51,826 nucleotides of DNA from positions 1 through 51,826 of the IMG/VR virus record IMGVR_UViG_3300031902_000012; one strand, given 5' to 3'. Source of the stretch: a virus. Shown in pieces: positions 31,905-40,431 of the stretch. The notes beneath the pieces were generated by a model. That model made no database searches. It was not told the origin of the DNA and worked only from the letters and a program-made list of their open reading frames with translations. The position numbers and the translations under genes were made by a program. Position 1 is the first letter of the stretch; the number at the start of each line of letters is the position of its first letter.

Positions 31905-32587
31905 TGGACACCGCCGCAACGATCATCGACAAGGCCATGAGGCTCTACGGGATCGTTGACGAGACCGAAGGCGCAACGCCGACTGACATCGCGAACAACG
32001 TCGCCGTGCTGAACGACCTGCTGCGCCAAGAGATGGCGGACGGCGCAGTGCAGTTCCTGATGAAAACCGAAAGCGTGATGCTGCCCGCCGGCGTAAGCGG
32101 CCAGATCTATAGGTTTTCGATCGGTACTGCGGACCCGGGCTATCTGTTCCAGCGTGACGCAGTGGCCGTCAAAGCCATATGGCTGAACGACATCGGCCTG
32201 ACCATCAATCGCGAGACCCGCATGGCGCCGAAAGCCGACGTCGTCCGGACGACCTTTCCCGGCATCATCACCAAATGGCACCAAGAGCGCCAGTCTGACG
32301 GCTCGGTCCTGGTGACGGCCTGGCAGCCGCCGCGCGCCGCTGTGACGGCCCTGATCGAATACGGCGGGCGCCTGGCCCCGATCACGGAGGCCGATGGCAG
32401 CGACGTCGTAGGGCTGCCGCCGGAGGGCGTTCACGACGCAGCGCTGCTGCTCGGCCGGCGCATCTGCACCGCCTACGGAAAAAACCCGGCCAATGTCGCT
32501 CTCGTGGCGCAGGACGCCGAGCGCGTGAACGCGCGCTGGCGTGAGTGGGCGCGCGGCCAACAGTGGATTCGAATGGTCAGGAGTTGA
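31904..32587 (+). CDS. P22 gp4-like tail accessory (head-to-tail adaptor) protein
   Basis: A 227-residue protein with the typical start of this family: DTAATIIDKAMRLYGIVD, DIANNVAVLNDLLRQEM, and a C-terminal set LLLGRRICTAYGKNPA ... RWREWARGQQWIR. P22 gp4 binds the portal and is the first protein added to close the head. Neighbours fit: capsid before it, gp10-like after it. Confidence 0.75.
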   Translation: MDTAATIIDKAMRLYGIVDETEGATPTDIANNVAVLNDLLRQEMADGAVQFLMKTESVMLPAGVSGQIYRFSIGTADPGYLFQRDAVAVKAIWLNDIGLTINRETRMAPKADVVRTTFPGIITKWHQERQSDGSVLVTAWQPPRAAVTALIEYGGRLAPITEADGSDVVGLPPEGVHDAALLLGRRICTAYGKNPANVALVAQDAERVNARWREWARGQQWIRMVRS

Positions 32588-32591
32588 GAAG

Positions 32592-32906
32592 ATGGCAGGC
32601 GCCAACGTACAGTTTTACACGCTCGACCACGAACCCGCGAGCCCCGGGGAGGAGCAGTTGTTTTCATTTCGGTGCCCTACACGCGGCACCGAATGTTTTG
32701 GGCTCCATATCGCTAACCGCACAGGCATAAAACGCGACCCGCAGGGGCAAAATGGCGGTGTTGCGCATTGGGAGTGGAACGGCAGTCGGGACTCGCCTAC
32801 GTTTTCGCCATCGGTAAACTGTCAGCGTTGCTGGCATGGCTACATTCGTGGGGGGCGCACGGTCAGCTGTGCGGGTACCGACGAACCGGAGCCAGACAAA
32901 GCATGA
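32592..32906 (+). CDS. DUF6527-like zinc-binding small protein
   Basis: A 104-residue protein. FSFRCPTRGTECFGLHI, AHWEWNGSRDSPTFSPSV and CQRCWHGYIRGGRTVSC follow the DUF6527 pattern of conserved Cys/His and WxW...PT-SPS residues. It sits between the gp4-like and gp10-like genes, and its stop overlaps the latter's ATG. Role unknown; metal binding likely. Confidence 0.65.
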   Translation: MAGANVQFYTLDHEPASPGEEQLFSFRCPTRGTECFGLHIANRTGIKRDPQGQNGGVAHWEWNGSRDSPTFSPSVNCQRCWHGYIRGGRTVSCAGTDEPEPDKA

Positions 32907-34366
32907 GCCAGCGTCCGCCGCTCGACATTCTTGGCACGTTTCAGGACCCGCTCGGGCTCGACCAGGGCGCCAGCAAGCTGACCAACGTCCGCGTCGTGCC
33001 GCGCGAGGCTGCCGAGGTGGCGAGCTCGCCGGGCGCGCCGGCGGGCAAGGCGGCGCGCGTGCGCTTCGTTGGCGCCCCAGGCCTGACGCCCCGCTGCCAC
33101 CCGACGACGTCACCCTGCCTCGTGCTGGCCGCCGCACTCGGCACCCTGTGGTCCGGTCACGCCGACGGCACGATCTGGTACGGCGTCGAAACCGCCACGC
33201 CCGTGTTATCGGGCACCGTGGCAGTCGACCCGACGCAACCCATTATCCGATTCGCTGAAGACCGCACCGCGCTGGCGATCGCCACGAACCGCAATGTGCT
33301 CGGAGGGACGCGCGCCGGTACCGGCTACGTCGCCACGCAGGGCGGCGGCGTTGTCAACTGTGGATTCGATACTTCGATCAATTTCGATCCGTCTGCTGTC
33401 GCCGAACTCGACAACATGACGCTCTGGAGCGGCGCGTCGAATTTTTACGCCAGCCAAGACGCCAAGGTCTACCGATCGCAGCCGCTGGCACCCGCAAACG
33501 TGCTGCCGAACAGCTGGGGCACCAAGGAAGCGCGGCCCGACAGGGTCGTGGACCTCGCGGTGTCTGGCCGGGTGCTGTGGCCGCTCGGCGCCCGCTCGCT
33601 CGAACAGTGGTACGATAGCGGCGCCAACACTGATATGCCGTTCGTCCCCTACCCGAACAGCTTGGTCTCGGTCGGCATCGCGGCGCGGCTGTCACGCGCA
33701 GTGCTGCGGGACCTGATTGTTTTCGTGGCGACTGACCTACGCGTGTGGGTCTGTACCGGCCAGTCCGGCAAACCAGTGTCGCCGCCCTGGGTCGATCTGC
33801 TGTTGCAGGAACTTACGCTGGCGCAGCTGCAACAGCTGACCGCCTACGCCTACGGCCAAGGCGGTTCTGACTTTTACGTCTTGACGCTGCCGGGCCAGTG
33901 GACGATCGAGATGTCGGCGGCGGGGCTATGGTCTTACCGGCAGTCGCCGGGCCGTCTCGATCACGCCGGCCGTTGCGCCAAGGAGTACGACGGCGGCACG
34001 ACCTTTGTAGGCCTCGATACTGGCGAGATCTGCGCGCTCGATCTCAACAGCGCTTCGGAGCCGGCTGGCGTGATAGAGCGCGAAATCATCACGCCCTGGG
34101 TGACGGCTGACGACCAATTCTCAACGGTCAATTCGCTCAGCATCACGTCATCAATGGGGCCTTCAGCCGGGCAGTTCCAGCTCGATTGGGCCGACAACCG
34201 CGCGGTGACGTGGCGCGGCTTGCGCAATATCACGTTCCCGCTGCCCGGCACCCGCCGCGCGATCGCCCGCAATTTCGGGTCGTCGCGGCGGCAGCAGTTC
34301 CGATTTCGCTACTCGGGCACGCAGGCGCCGTTCACGATTGACGAATGGTTTGCGGATATCGACTAG
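32903..34366 (+). CDS. P22 gp10-like tail hub / DNA stabilisation protein
   Basis: A 487-residue beta-rich protein: ASKLTNVRVVPREAAEVASS at the start, repeated propeller-like strands (LWSGHADGTIWYGVETATPV, NMTLWSGASNFYASQDAKVY), YNSL-like middle and IDEWFADID end. The pattern and place match the P22 gp10 family, which binds below gp4 and holds the packaged DNA. Start ATG 32903 overlaps the preceding stop. The stop shares a CTAG with the stop of the opposing gene 34363-34578. Confidence 0.75.
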   Translation: MSQRPPLDILGTFQDPLGLDQGASKLTNVRVVPREAAEVASSPGAPAGKAARVRFVGAPGLTPRCHPTTSPCLVLAAALGTLWSGHADGTIWYGVETATPVLSGTVAVDPTQPIIRFAEDRTALAIATNRNVLGGTRAGTGYVATQGGGVVNCGFDTSINFDPSAVAELDNMTLWSGASNFYASQDAKVYRSQPLAPANVLPNSWGTKEARPDRVVDLAVSGRVLWPLGARSLEQWYDSGANTDMPFVPYPNSLVSVGIAARLSRAVLRDLIVFVATDLRVWVCTGQSGKPVSPPWVDLLLQELTLAQLQQLTAYAYGQGGSDFYVLTLPGQWTIEMSAAGLWSYRQSPGRLDHAGRCAKEYDGGTTFVGLDTGEICALDLNSASEPAGVIEREIITPWVTADDQFSTVNSLSITSSMGPSAGQFQLDWADNRAVTWRGLRNITFPLPGTRRAIARNFGSSRRQQFRFRYSGTQAPFTIDEWFADID

Positions 34367-34578
34367 GTCGTCGCGAACGCGCGAGCCGACGCCGTCATGG
34401 TCCCCGGCCACTTGGCCAGCTCGGCGCGGATCGACTTCGTAACCGGGCTGGCGTTTTCGTAGACGGCCAAAATAGGGTGTTCGAAAGTCGACAGATACCA
34501 GACCATTTTGGTGCGGTTGGCGTCGACTTCTTGCATCTGGCTCTGGCCTGCGACATCTTGGTATTGTAACGTATACAT
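34363..34578 (-). CDS. Small hypothetical protein
   Basis: A 71-residue protein (MYTLQYQDVAGQSQMQEVDA...) with its own promoter (34606-34634) and ribosome site (AAAGAGGAAA). It converges with the gp10-like gene; the two stops share the palindrome CTAG. Function unknown. Confidence 0.6.
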   Translation of the reverse strand: MYTLQYQDVAGQSQMQEVDANRTKMVWYLSTFEHPILAVYENASPVTKSIRAELAKWPGTMTASARAFATT

Positions 34579-34605
34579 CTTCGTTTCCTCTTTCCTGACC
34601 CGCGC

Positions 34606-34634
34606 ACCCTAACCGCAAAGAACCGTACAGTCAA
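34606..34634 (-). promoter_or_regulatory. Promoter for gene 34363-34578
   Basis: TTGACT (34629-34634), 17-bp spacer starting GTACGG, TAGGGT (34606-34611). The -35 overlaps the ATG of the divergent gene 34634. Confidence 0.55.
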
Positions 34635-35074
34635 TGGCCAAAGTGCCCCCACCGCCCCCGATTGCGGCCCAGGACCCTACGTTCAATCGGTACCTGATTG
34701 AACTCACGGCGTTTTTGACTGCAAGCGGCGAGATTGACCCGACCAGTGTTGCTGGGCTCGTCGCGCTGTCGAATCAGGTGGCGACCGACACGGCCAACGT
34801 CGCGTCGCTGCAGACCACCGTCAGCAGCCAGAGCGCCAGCATCTCGACATTGCAGGGCCAGGTCACGACATTGCAGGGTCAGGTCACGACATTGCAGGGT
34901 CAGGTTTCGGCGCTCCAGGCACGCAGCCAAGTGTTCAGCGGTAATGTCGGAGCTGTCGGGCCGCCATCCGCGGGCCTCGGCAGCGTCGGCGATTGGTTCC
35001 TGAACACGGGAGGCACGGCCGGCAACAAACTATGGTTGAAGACAGCCGTAGCCACCTGGACGAACTATCTTTAA
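34634..35074 (+). CDS. Trimeric coiled-coil protein, tail-needle candidate
   Basis: A 146-residue protein. A Pro-rich start (VPPPPPIAAQDPTFNRYLI) is followed by a coiled coil over about residues 50-100 with three exact-type heptads (TLQGQVT), and a C-terminal knob-like domain (VGAVGPPSAGLGSVGDWFLN ... WTNYL). Short N-terminal binding part, coiled-coil stalk and small tip match P22 gp26-type tail needles or small fibre tips. The place after gp10-like agrees. Sequence identity to gp26 cannot be judged by eye. Confidence 0.55.
   Translation: MAKVPPPPPIAAQDPTFNRYLIELTAFLTASGEIDPTSVAGLVALSNQVATDTANVASLQTTVSSQSASISTLQGQVTTLQGQVTTLQGQVSALQARSQVFSGNVGAVGPPSAGLGSVGDWFLNTGGTAGNKLWLKTAVATWTNYL
34845..34907 (+). 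repeat. Three 21-bp repeats encoding coiled-coil heptads
   Basis: Units at 34845, 34866 and 34887 (CGACATTGCAGGGTCAGGTC type) are almost identical and each encodes one heptad. Copy-number change would lengthen or shorten the stalk in steps of one heptad. Confidence 0.8.
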
Positions 35075-35136
35075 CCCTGCCGCGCCCACGAGGGGCCGAA
35101 ACCGCGTCGGAGACGCCGCCGTCCAGGCGGCATACT

Positions 35137-35535
35137 TCATCCGAAAAATATCCTCCGCAGGTCTGCCAACGCCTCGGATGCCATCTCGCCGAGCGCGCTG
35201 TCGAACGATGCCGGCCGCGCGAACCGCGCCCGGTAGCCCTTCTCGTGGTCCCATATCGTGCCCCACATCTCGACCGTGCCGAATACGACACCATCGCAGC
35301 CGGTTACTTGACTGCGGATGACGAGATGTTCGGGCCTGTTCTTGTAGGACTCCGTCATGTCTTCGAGCGTCTTGAAACCGTGGATGCCCTGCTCGCCGAT
35401 GTCGGGGTTGGTACCCTCGGTAATGAGCTCCCGGTACCACCGCCTGTCGGAAGTCCACGACAGCAGCCGCGAGTTGCCCGGCACGTAGACATAGCGCCAG
35501 AATCGATAGGCAGTTTGAGTGCCGATCTCAATCAT
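35137..35535 (-). CDS. Conserved phage hypothetical protein
   Basis: A 132-residue protein. AYRFWRYVYVPG, GIHGFKTLEDM and VVFGTVEMWGTIWDHEKGYR are residues I recognise as a conserved phage/prophage pattern (GxVxxWGxVxxHExGYRA) without a known role. The start overlaps the stop of the tiny gene 35532-35636 by four bases. Distal gene of the VRR-NUC unit. Confidence 0.6.
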   Translation of the reverse strand: MIEIGTQTAYRFWRYVYVPGNSRLLSWTSDRRWYRELITEGTNPDIGEQGIHGFKTLEDMTESYKNRPEHLVIRSQVTGCDGVVFGTVEMWGTIWDHEKGYRARFARPASFDSALGEMASEALADLRRIFFG

Positions 35536-35636
35536 GGCGTCGGCTCCTTCTGCGGCACCTTGACCGGCTCCTGCGGAGCTGGCGCTTCTTGCGGCACCAG
35601 CACGCGGCGGCGTTCGGGCTGTCCAATCTCTGCCAT
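35532..35636 (-). CDS. 34-residue Pro-rich peptide
   Basis: MAEIGQPERRRVLVPQEAPA and a Pro/Lys tail. GGAGG lies eight bases before the ATG and the stop overlaps the next start (ATGA). A real small gene by these signs; no function suggested. Confidence 0.5.
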   Translation of the reverse strand: MAEIGQPERRRVLVPQEAPAPQEPVKVPQKEPTP

Positions 35637-35637
35637 G

Positions 35638-36018
35638 TCACGTTCCTCCCGCGATCGCGTTGATGTGTAACTGAAATTCTTCAACCGTGCGGACGACGAG
35701 GTAAACGCCACCGGCTGCCGCCCACTGGCGTTCAAATTTCTCCTGGCCGAGCTTCTGATCGCCCTTATCGTCTTTGAGCTCGATCGCCGTTGGCCGCAGT
35801 CCGATCGGGAAGGCCAGATAGTCGGCCACGCCTTTGCGAACGCCCATGCGTTTGAAATGCATATGCGTGCCGATGCCGCCACGCCGCTCGTTCGCGACAT
35901 GGAAAATTAGCAACCGATCCCAAATGCCGGATTTGACGAGCCACTGCTGACAATGCATCTGCAGGCATGTTTCGTCGTTCGCGGCGGTCTTAACGACCTT
36001 TTTTCGGGAGGATGCCAA
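35638..36018 (-). CDS. VRR-NUC domain nuclease
   Basis: A 126-residue protein with the VRR-NUC core: FHVANERRGG, FKRMGVRKGVADYLAFP, AIELKDDKGDQKLGQEKFER and GGVYLVVRTVEEF. The motif E...ELK (D/E-x-K) is the PD-(D/E)XK active site. Such stand-alone nucleases in phages are thought to resolve branched DNA. The 5' end overlaps the RHH-like gene 35990 by 29 bases. Confidence 0.8.
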   Translation of the reverse strand: MASSRKKVVKTAANDETCLQMHCQQWLVKSGIWDRLLIFHVANERRGGIGTHMHFKRMGVRKGVADYLAFPIGLRPTAIELKDDKGDQKLGQEKFERQWAAAGGVYLVVRTVEEFQLHINAIAGGT

Positions 36019-36190
36019 GTTCCACTAGCCTCTGTTCTTGGGTCGGAAGCCACGCTTCGATCGCCGCCTGCACGGCGAGTGATCGGTTCGACACGTCGCT
36101 GTCGATGTTGCGCACGACGAAGTCCACCCGCGCCACCAGGACGTCGGTAAGACGGGCCGAGACCATCGTGGTTTTGCGTTCGTCTGCCAT
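35990..36190 (-). CDS. Ribbon-helix-helix-like DNA-binding protein
   Basis: A 66-residue protein (KTTMVSARLTDVLVARVDFV ... AVQAAIEAWLPTQ). A strand followed by two helices fits the RHH fold. It heads the minus-strand unit with the nuclease. A minus-strand TGTCATACAG element lies at 36214-36223, 24 bases upstream. Probable regulator. Confidence 0.6.
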   Translation of the reverse strand: MADERKTTMVSARLTDVLVARVDFVVRNIDSDVSNRSLAVQAAIEAWLPTQEQRLVELGILPKKGR

Positions 36191-36240
36191 CGGTGGTAAG
36201 GTCTAGCTCAAATCTGTATGACAATCAAGAGGCTGTTTTC

Positions 36241-36861
36241 ATGAGCTTCGGCGACGGGCTTGGTGCCATCATCGGTGCGCAGGAAGGTAAGCAGGATCTG
36301 CAGGCCGGGCAGGACGCCGTCAACGGCGTCTCCAGCAGCTTCGGGTCGTCCGTGGCGCCCTACAACTCGTTCGGACAGTCTTTCATGCCGGCGGCCTCGA
36401 CAGCGGCCGACAAGGTCACCGGGGCCGCCGGAAACGTGCAGTCCTACGACGACTTCATGAAAAACTACCAGGCTTCGCCGGGTGCGCAGTACGATATCCA
36501 GCAGGGTCAGGAGGCGCAGGACAACAGCGCGGCGGCGCGCGGGCAGCTGCTCTCCGGAACGAACCAGCGGGCGCAATCTGACATCACGCAATCGATCTCC
36601 AACAAATACGCGAATCAGGCCTACGGCTCGTACCTGCAGGGCAACCAGCAATCATTCGGTCAGCTGACCAGCGCGCTTGGTTCGCTGTTCCAGGGCATCG
36701 GTGTAGGCACCACCGCGACCGGCCAGCAAGCGGGTGTCGATTCCGCGCAGATAGGCGCCACGTCCAGCCTGGCGCAGGCGCAGGCCAAGAATGATCAGTC
36801 CAAGGGCTCGGGTTTCGGCTCGCTGTTCTCGTCACTGCCGATACCGGGATTCGGGTCGTGA
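36241..36861 (+). CDS. P22 gp7-like DNA ejection protein
   Basis: A 206-residue, Gln/Ser/Gly/Ala-rich protein with SPGAQYDIQQGQEAQDNSAA and ARGQLLSGTNQRA, the signature of podovirus DNA-transfer proteins. These are packed in the head and pass into the cell with the DNA. GAGG lies eight bases before ATG 36241. Partner candidates are the proteins at 2204-6948, 30 kb away, so the ejection genes are split. Confidence 0.75.
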   Translation: MSFGDGLGAIIGAQEGKQDLQAGQDAVNGVSSSFGSSVAPYNSFGQSFMPAASTAADKVTGAAGNVQSYDDFMKNYQASPGAQYDIQQGQEAQDNSAAARGQLLSGTNQRAQSDITQSISNKYANQAYGSYLQGNQQSFGQLTSALGSLFQGIGVGTTATGQQAGVDSAQIGATSSLAQAQAKNDQSKGSGFGSLFSSLPIPGFGS

Positions 36862-37118
36862 CCGATACACCTTGGATCACGGCCTTAATCCAGCTGGTCA
36901 CGATTGCGGGCACTGTGATCAACTCAGGACTTGCGGTCCTGGCCTACGTGCAGGCCCGCAGAAACATGACCAAGATTCACGAGGTGCGGGTGTCGATCGA
37001 CGGCCGCATGGATCAGCTCCTTGCAGCCCGCAGCACTGAAGCGCACGACGCCGGGGTGCGCGAGGGTAAGGCGTCCGGCAACGGCGACAGCTACATCACC
37101 GGGCTGTTGAAGAAATAG
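36858..37118 (+). CDS. Membrane-anchored small protein
   Basis: An 86-residue protein from GTG 36858, coupled to the ejection protein (GTGA). One hydrophobic span (ITALIQLVTIAGTVINSGLA) is followed by a basic helical part (QARRNMTKIHEVRVSIDGRM). Could be an ejection or membrane-association factor. It converges with 37119 with no gap. Confidence 0.55.
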   Translation: MTDTPWITALIQLVTIAGTVINSGLAVLAYVQARRNMTKIHEVRVSIDGRMDQLLAARSTEAHDAGVREGKASGNGDSYITGLLKK

Positions 37119-37385
37119 CTATTGTTTACGTCTCACGCGGTAGCCCCACCCCGACGCGCCTTCGATGCTAATGCCAGTTCCGTCGAAGGCGCGGTTGATT
37201 TGTTGAATGTGCACGCGAATATTGTGATCGCTGCGGCCGAGCGCGCCACCTAACTCTTTGGCACTAAGGCCCGGATCTCTACTAACCAAGTCGAAAATTT
37301 GCGCTCTGTTCACTGTCAACGCCACGCCGTGACGTGTCGAGTGCGGCATCGGGCGGTGGCAGCACGGGCAAAATTCAGTAGCCAT
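37119..37385 (-). CDS. Winged-helix DNA-binding protein
   Basis: An 88-residue protein. CPCCHRPMPHSTRH may bind metal. VNRAQIFDLVSRDPGLSAKE, LGRSDHNIRVHIQQINRAF and GWGYRVRRKQ form a helix-turn-helix with a C-terminal wing, as in OmpR-type or MarR-type wHTH domains. ATG 37385 has GAGGGGG upstream; a longer reading from 37445 is possible. Likely a transcription regulator at the end of the early arm. Confidence 0.65.
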   Translation of the reverse strand: MATEFCPCCHRPMPHSTRHGVALTVNRAQIFDLVSRDPGLSAKELGGALGRSDHNIRVHIQQINRAFDGTGISIEGASGWGYRVRRKQ

Positions 37386-37475
37386 CAGTAGCAGCCCCCT
37401 CGCCGCGTTCTTTCCCACCAGATATAGCGACATACGACGTTGCACCCCCGGAAAATTGCACCGAAGTGTGATACT

Positions 37476-37988
37476 TCATTTCAGATCGTCCCTTGTGATG
37501 CTGTAGACAAATACGTCCTGCGGCTCGTCGCTGATGTTTGGGAACATCTCGAATCGCCGCAGCCGGCCCTCTTTCGTCGCGCCAAGGCGTTCGGTCGTGC
37601 GCTGCCCCATGATGTTGTCAACGTGCACGTAGGACCACACTCGCCAGATTTGCGGGTGCGAAAAGATCCAGGCGACGAACGGCGCCGAGAATTCGCGGCC
37701 GAAGCCCCGCCGCTTGCCGTTCGACACCAGCGTGACCGTAGCAGAATGGCTGTGGATCTCCAGCCCGACGAGCCCAAGAAACGCGGGGCTCTCCTCGATC
37801 GCTAGCCATTTGGTGGGGCCGCCCGCCTGGTAGCGCTTAATCAGCGCTGCGGCATCGTCAAGGCTCACGAGCGGTCGCAGCCCGAGATACCGCACCGTCT
37901 CGGGATTGCCGAGCATCGTGAGCAAGCCCCAAGCGTCGCCGTTGCCGACATCGCAGATGGTGAAGCGGCCGAGCTGCGCGGGGTTCAT
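37476..37988 (-). CDS. GNAT N-acetyltransferase (RimJ/RimL type)
   Basis: A 170-residue protein. KRRGFGREFSAPFVAWIF (acetyl-CoA site, R-x-x-G-x-G type), HPQIWRVWSYVHVDN and TTERLGATKEGRLRRF are the usual RimJ/RimL-family elements. ATG 37988 overlaps the methyltransferase stop (ATGA); an upstream frame is not used for this reason. Coupling to a DNA methyltransferase and a helicase raises the chance that it modifies DNA or a host protein against defence. The substrate is unknown. Confidence 0.75.
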   Translation of the reverse strand: MNPAQLGRFTICDVGNGDAWGLLTMLGNPETVRYLGLRPLVSLDDAAALIKRYQAGGPTKWLAIEESPAFLGLVGLEIHSHSATVTLVSNGKRRGFGREFSAPFVAWIFSHPQIWRVWSYVHVDNIMGQRTTERLGATKEGRLRRFEMFPNISDEPQDVFVYSITRDDLK

Positions 37989-38992
37989 TCTGCGGCCCTC
38001 GGCAAGTCCCAAGGCATGGCGTGAGGCGTGGGCGCGACTTGAGCACGTTTGCAATTCTCGACAGCTTGACGCCAGTACGATGGTTTGAGTTCAGCGCCGA
38101 CCGCGCGTCGGCCCATCTGCAACGACACATAAAGTTCAGATCCGATGCCGGCAAACGGCGATAGCACCGTGTCTCCTGGGTTGCTCCACAAATCCACACA
38201 TCGACGGATTGGAGTCAGCTGCAGCGGCGATATGTGCGCTTCGTCCGCCTCTTCGCGAGCTTCTTTGCGCGACAACACGTCACCTTGCGCAATGTCAGAC
38301 CATACGGGCTCAGCGTACCGCTGCCAGACTGCAATGCTGTACTGCCGCGAGCCTGACGTTGCAATGCACGGCACCATTTTTTCACTTTCTTCATCCCACT
38401 CGCGACTCGGTAACGTACCGTCTGGCGTGGTTTCGGACCCATAATACGCATCAAACTGCCCCGCCACTGGTTCGGGGTTAACGCCGGGCTTGCGCATCGT
38501 CACTATGTAGTCGGGTATCGCCATACGCGAAAGACTGGAATCCTTGCAAATTTGTTTGTGCAGCAATCCGATGGCCTTCGTGCGCTGCATCGCCGAAACT
38601 GGATCTTTCCTGATCACAACTTCGGAGTGATAGTAAAACCCAGCGTCTTGATGAGCTTTAATGATGTCGCCACGAAAATCCCGCAACCCAATAAACCCAT
38701 CACGCATCTTAGATGTTGGCAAATTCATGCAATGGATCGACACCAGCCGCCCAGGCTTCGTCACTCGGAACACTTGGTCGATAAGAAAACGGTAATGCGT
38801 CCAAAAATCCGAGTCTGCACGGCAGTTGCTCATGTCACGCGGATCGTCGCTAAACGTATATAGCGATATGAACGGCGGACTGTATATCGTATAGTGCACG
38901 GACTCATCCGGCAAAGCACGAACCACGTCAACGCAATCGCCGTTCCACAGATGCCAGTCTGTTCCGCTCGCCTGATCGATTACCGCAGCCAT
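37985..38992 (-). CDS. DNA methyltransferase (N4-cytosine/N6-adenine type)
   Basis: A 335-residue protein. Motif IV is YSPPF (residues 37-41) near the N-terminus; motif I-like SPFAGIGSEL lies near residue 290, so it has the circularly ordered beta-class layout. The start is ATG 38992 with GGAG upstream, 13 bases inside the helicase gene. Such enzymes protect phage DNA from restriction. Operon partners are a SNF2-type helicase upstream and a GNAT downstream. The target sequence is not readable from DNA. Confidence 0.8.
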   Translation of the reverse strand: MAAVIDQASGTDWHLWNGDCVDVVRALPDESVHYTIYSPPFISLYTFSDDPRDMSNCRADSDFWTHYRFLIDQVFRVTKPGRLVSIHCMNLPTSKMRDGFIGLRDFRGDIIKAHQDAGFYYHSEVVIRKDPVSAMQRTKAIGLLHKQICKDSSLSRMAIPDYIVTMRKPGVNPEPVAGQFDAYYGSETTPDGTLPSREWDEESEKMVPCIATSGSRQYSIAVWQRYAEPVWSDIAQGDVLSRKEAREEADEAHISPLQLTPIRRCVDLWSNPGDTVLSPFAGIGSELYVSLQMGRRAVGAELKPSYWRQAVENCKRAQVAPTPHAMPWDLPRAAE

Positions 38993-40380
38993 GTCGGGAT
39001 CTCCATTTTGTTTTTGTGGCGCTCTACTTCGCGAATGCCGTGTAGCGTCCTGGTCATCAGCGTTCGCGTGTGTTTCGACATTTCTTCGGCCATGCGGTCT
39101 GCCGCCGCTTCTTTTGCCGCGAGATTGTCTACAACTGCGCCTTCGGCAGTGGATGCGATAAAGTACGCACGCACCGGCTGCATCTGGCCAAAACGCCAAC
39201 ACCTGCGGATTGCCTGAAACAACTGCTCAAACGAGTCGTTTAACCCAACAAAGACCATGTCGGCACAGCGTTGAAAATTCATGCCCCATCCGGCAATGCT
39301 CGGTTTTGACACGAGCACGCGAATGGAGCCGTTTGCGAACCCCATCAGTCGCTCGGATTTTAAATCTGCGTGGTGGCTTCCGCGCACCTCGACGGCACCA
39401 AAAATCGCGGCCGTGAGCATTTCCGACTCGGTATTGGAGTTGCACCACACTAACCAAGGGCGATCCGGGTTTGCATTGACCAGTTCGGCAGCCGCGCGCA
39501 CTCGATCCGAGGTGCTGTCCCGCCGCGCTCGGAGCCGTTCAGATAGCGTGTGCGCAACCGGGAGATCGGATGGAACAGTAATAAATTCTTTGTGCAGCGG
39601 CGGTAAATCGTAACCCGGCTCATCATATCCGAGTTCGCGCGGGTGGCGCAACATGACGGACCAAGATGATAACCACGCCCAAAATTCTTGCTCGGCATGC
39701 CCTTTCAGACGCCACTCCGCGGATGGTTTTGATTTGCCGGCTTGGCGATCTTTGGCGCCGATTGCCTTCATGCCACCTTCATGGACAAACCACGTAGCAA
39801 GCATCTCTTTGGCGCTGCACACACCCAAAAATTCAGCGTGATTGCCCAGTTCGACATAGTCGTTTGGTGCTGGCGTCGCGGTGCACGGCAACCGAAACGG
39901 AATATCTTTGGTAAACTCTACCAGCTTCGCGCGTGTTTTGCTGTCGTGCGCCTTGATAATACTAGACTCATCCAAAACGATGCCAGCAAAAGCAGCAGGA
40001 TCGAAATTATCAATACGATCGTAGTTCGTGACGACAATCCTGGAACGCATGTCATCACGATGCGCGGCGTACTCTACCGAATCAATGTTGAACTTTTTCG
40101 CTTCCTGAACGGTCTGCTGAGCTACAGCCAGCGGCGCCAAGACCAACACCCTACGCCACATTGCGTCTTGCTGTACTGCTTGTGCCCAACTTAGCTGCTG
40201 AAATGTCTTTCCCAAGCCAGTGCCTGCGAACACCGCCGCGCGCCCGCGTTGCAACCCCCACGTTACGATGTCACGTTGAAACGGCCGCAATGCATCCGGC
40301 AGTTTACGAACCTCTAAACCTGCATGCACAGGAACGGCAGATTTTCGAGCTATGAAATCTTCGTACGGATTGGACATCAT
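38980..40380 (-). CDS. SNF2-type SF2 helicase
   Basis: A 466-residue protein. Walker A AGTGLGKT (residues 52-59), DEAH-box variant DESS (137-140), TATP (167-170) and a C-terminal motif VI QAIRRCWRFGQ are clear. Shorter than cellular SNF2 proteins but typical of phage versions found next to methyltransferases. It may remodel or translocate on DNA to assist modification or replication. The promoter at 40401-40428 and an AGAGG site precede ATG ATG. Confidence 0.8.
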   Translation of the reverse strand: MMSNPYEDFIARKSAVPVHAGLEVRKLPDALRPFQRDIVTWGLQRGRAAVFAGTGLGKTFQQLSWAQAVQQDAMWRRVLVLAPLAVAQQTVQEAKKFNIDSVEYAAHRDDMRSRIVVTNYDRIDNFDPAAFAGIVLDESSIIKAHDSKTRAKLVEFTKDIPFRLPCTATPAPNDYVELGNHAEFLGVCSAKEMLATWFVHEGGMKAIGAKDRQAGKSKPSAEWRLKGHAEQEFWAWLSSWSVMLRHPRELGYDEPGYDLPPLHKEFITVPSDLPVAHTLSERLRARRDSTSDRVRAAAELVNANPDRPWLVWCNSNTESEMLTAAIFGAVEVRGSHHADLKSERLMGFANGSIRVLVSKPSIAGWGMNFQRCADMVFVGLNDSFEQLFQAIRRCWRFGQMQPVRAYFIASTAEGAVVDNLAAKEAAADRMAEEMSKHTRTLMTRTLHGIREVERHKNKMEIPTWLR

Positions 40381-40400
40381 TTAAATAACCTCTAGGGATC

Positions 40401-40428
40401 AGAGTACGTTTTTAAGCGTACATGTCAA
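40401..40428 (-). promoter_or_regulatory. Promoter for the helicase-methyltransferase-GNAT operon
   Basis: TTGACA (40423-40428), 16-bp spacer starting TGTACG, TACTCT (40401-40406). It begins just beyond the DNA polymerase stop codon. Confidence 0.65.
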
Positions 40429-40431
40429 TAG

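Noticed and set aside
35115-35131. Terminator between 34634-35074 and 35137-35535
   Set aside because: GCCGCC-GTCCA-GGCGGC is a short stem without a T-run on either strand, so it is not reported as a terminator.
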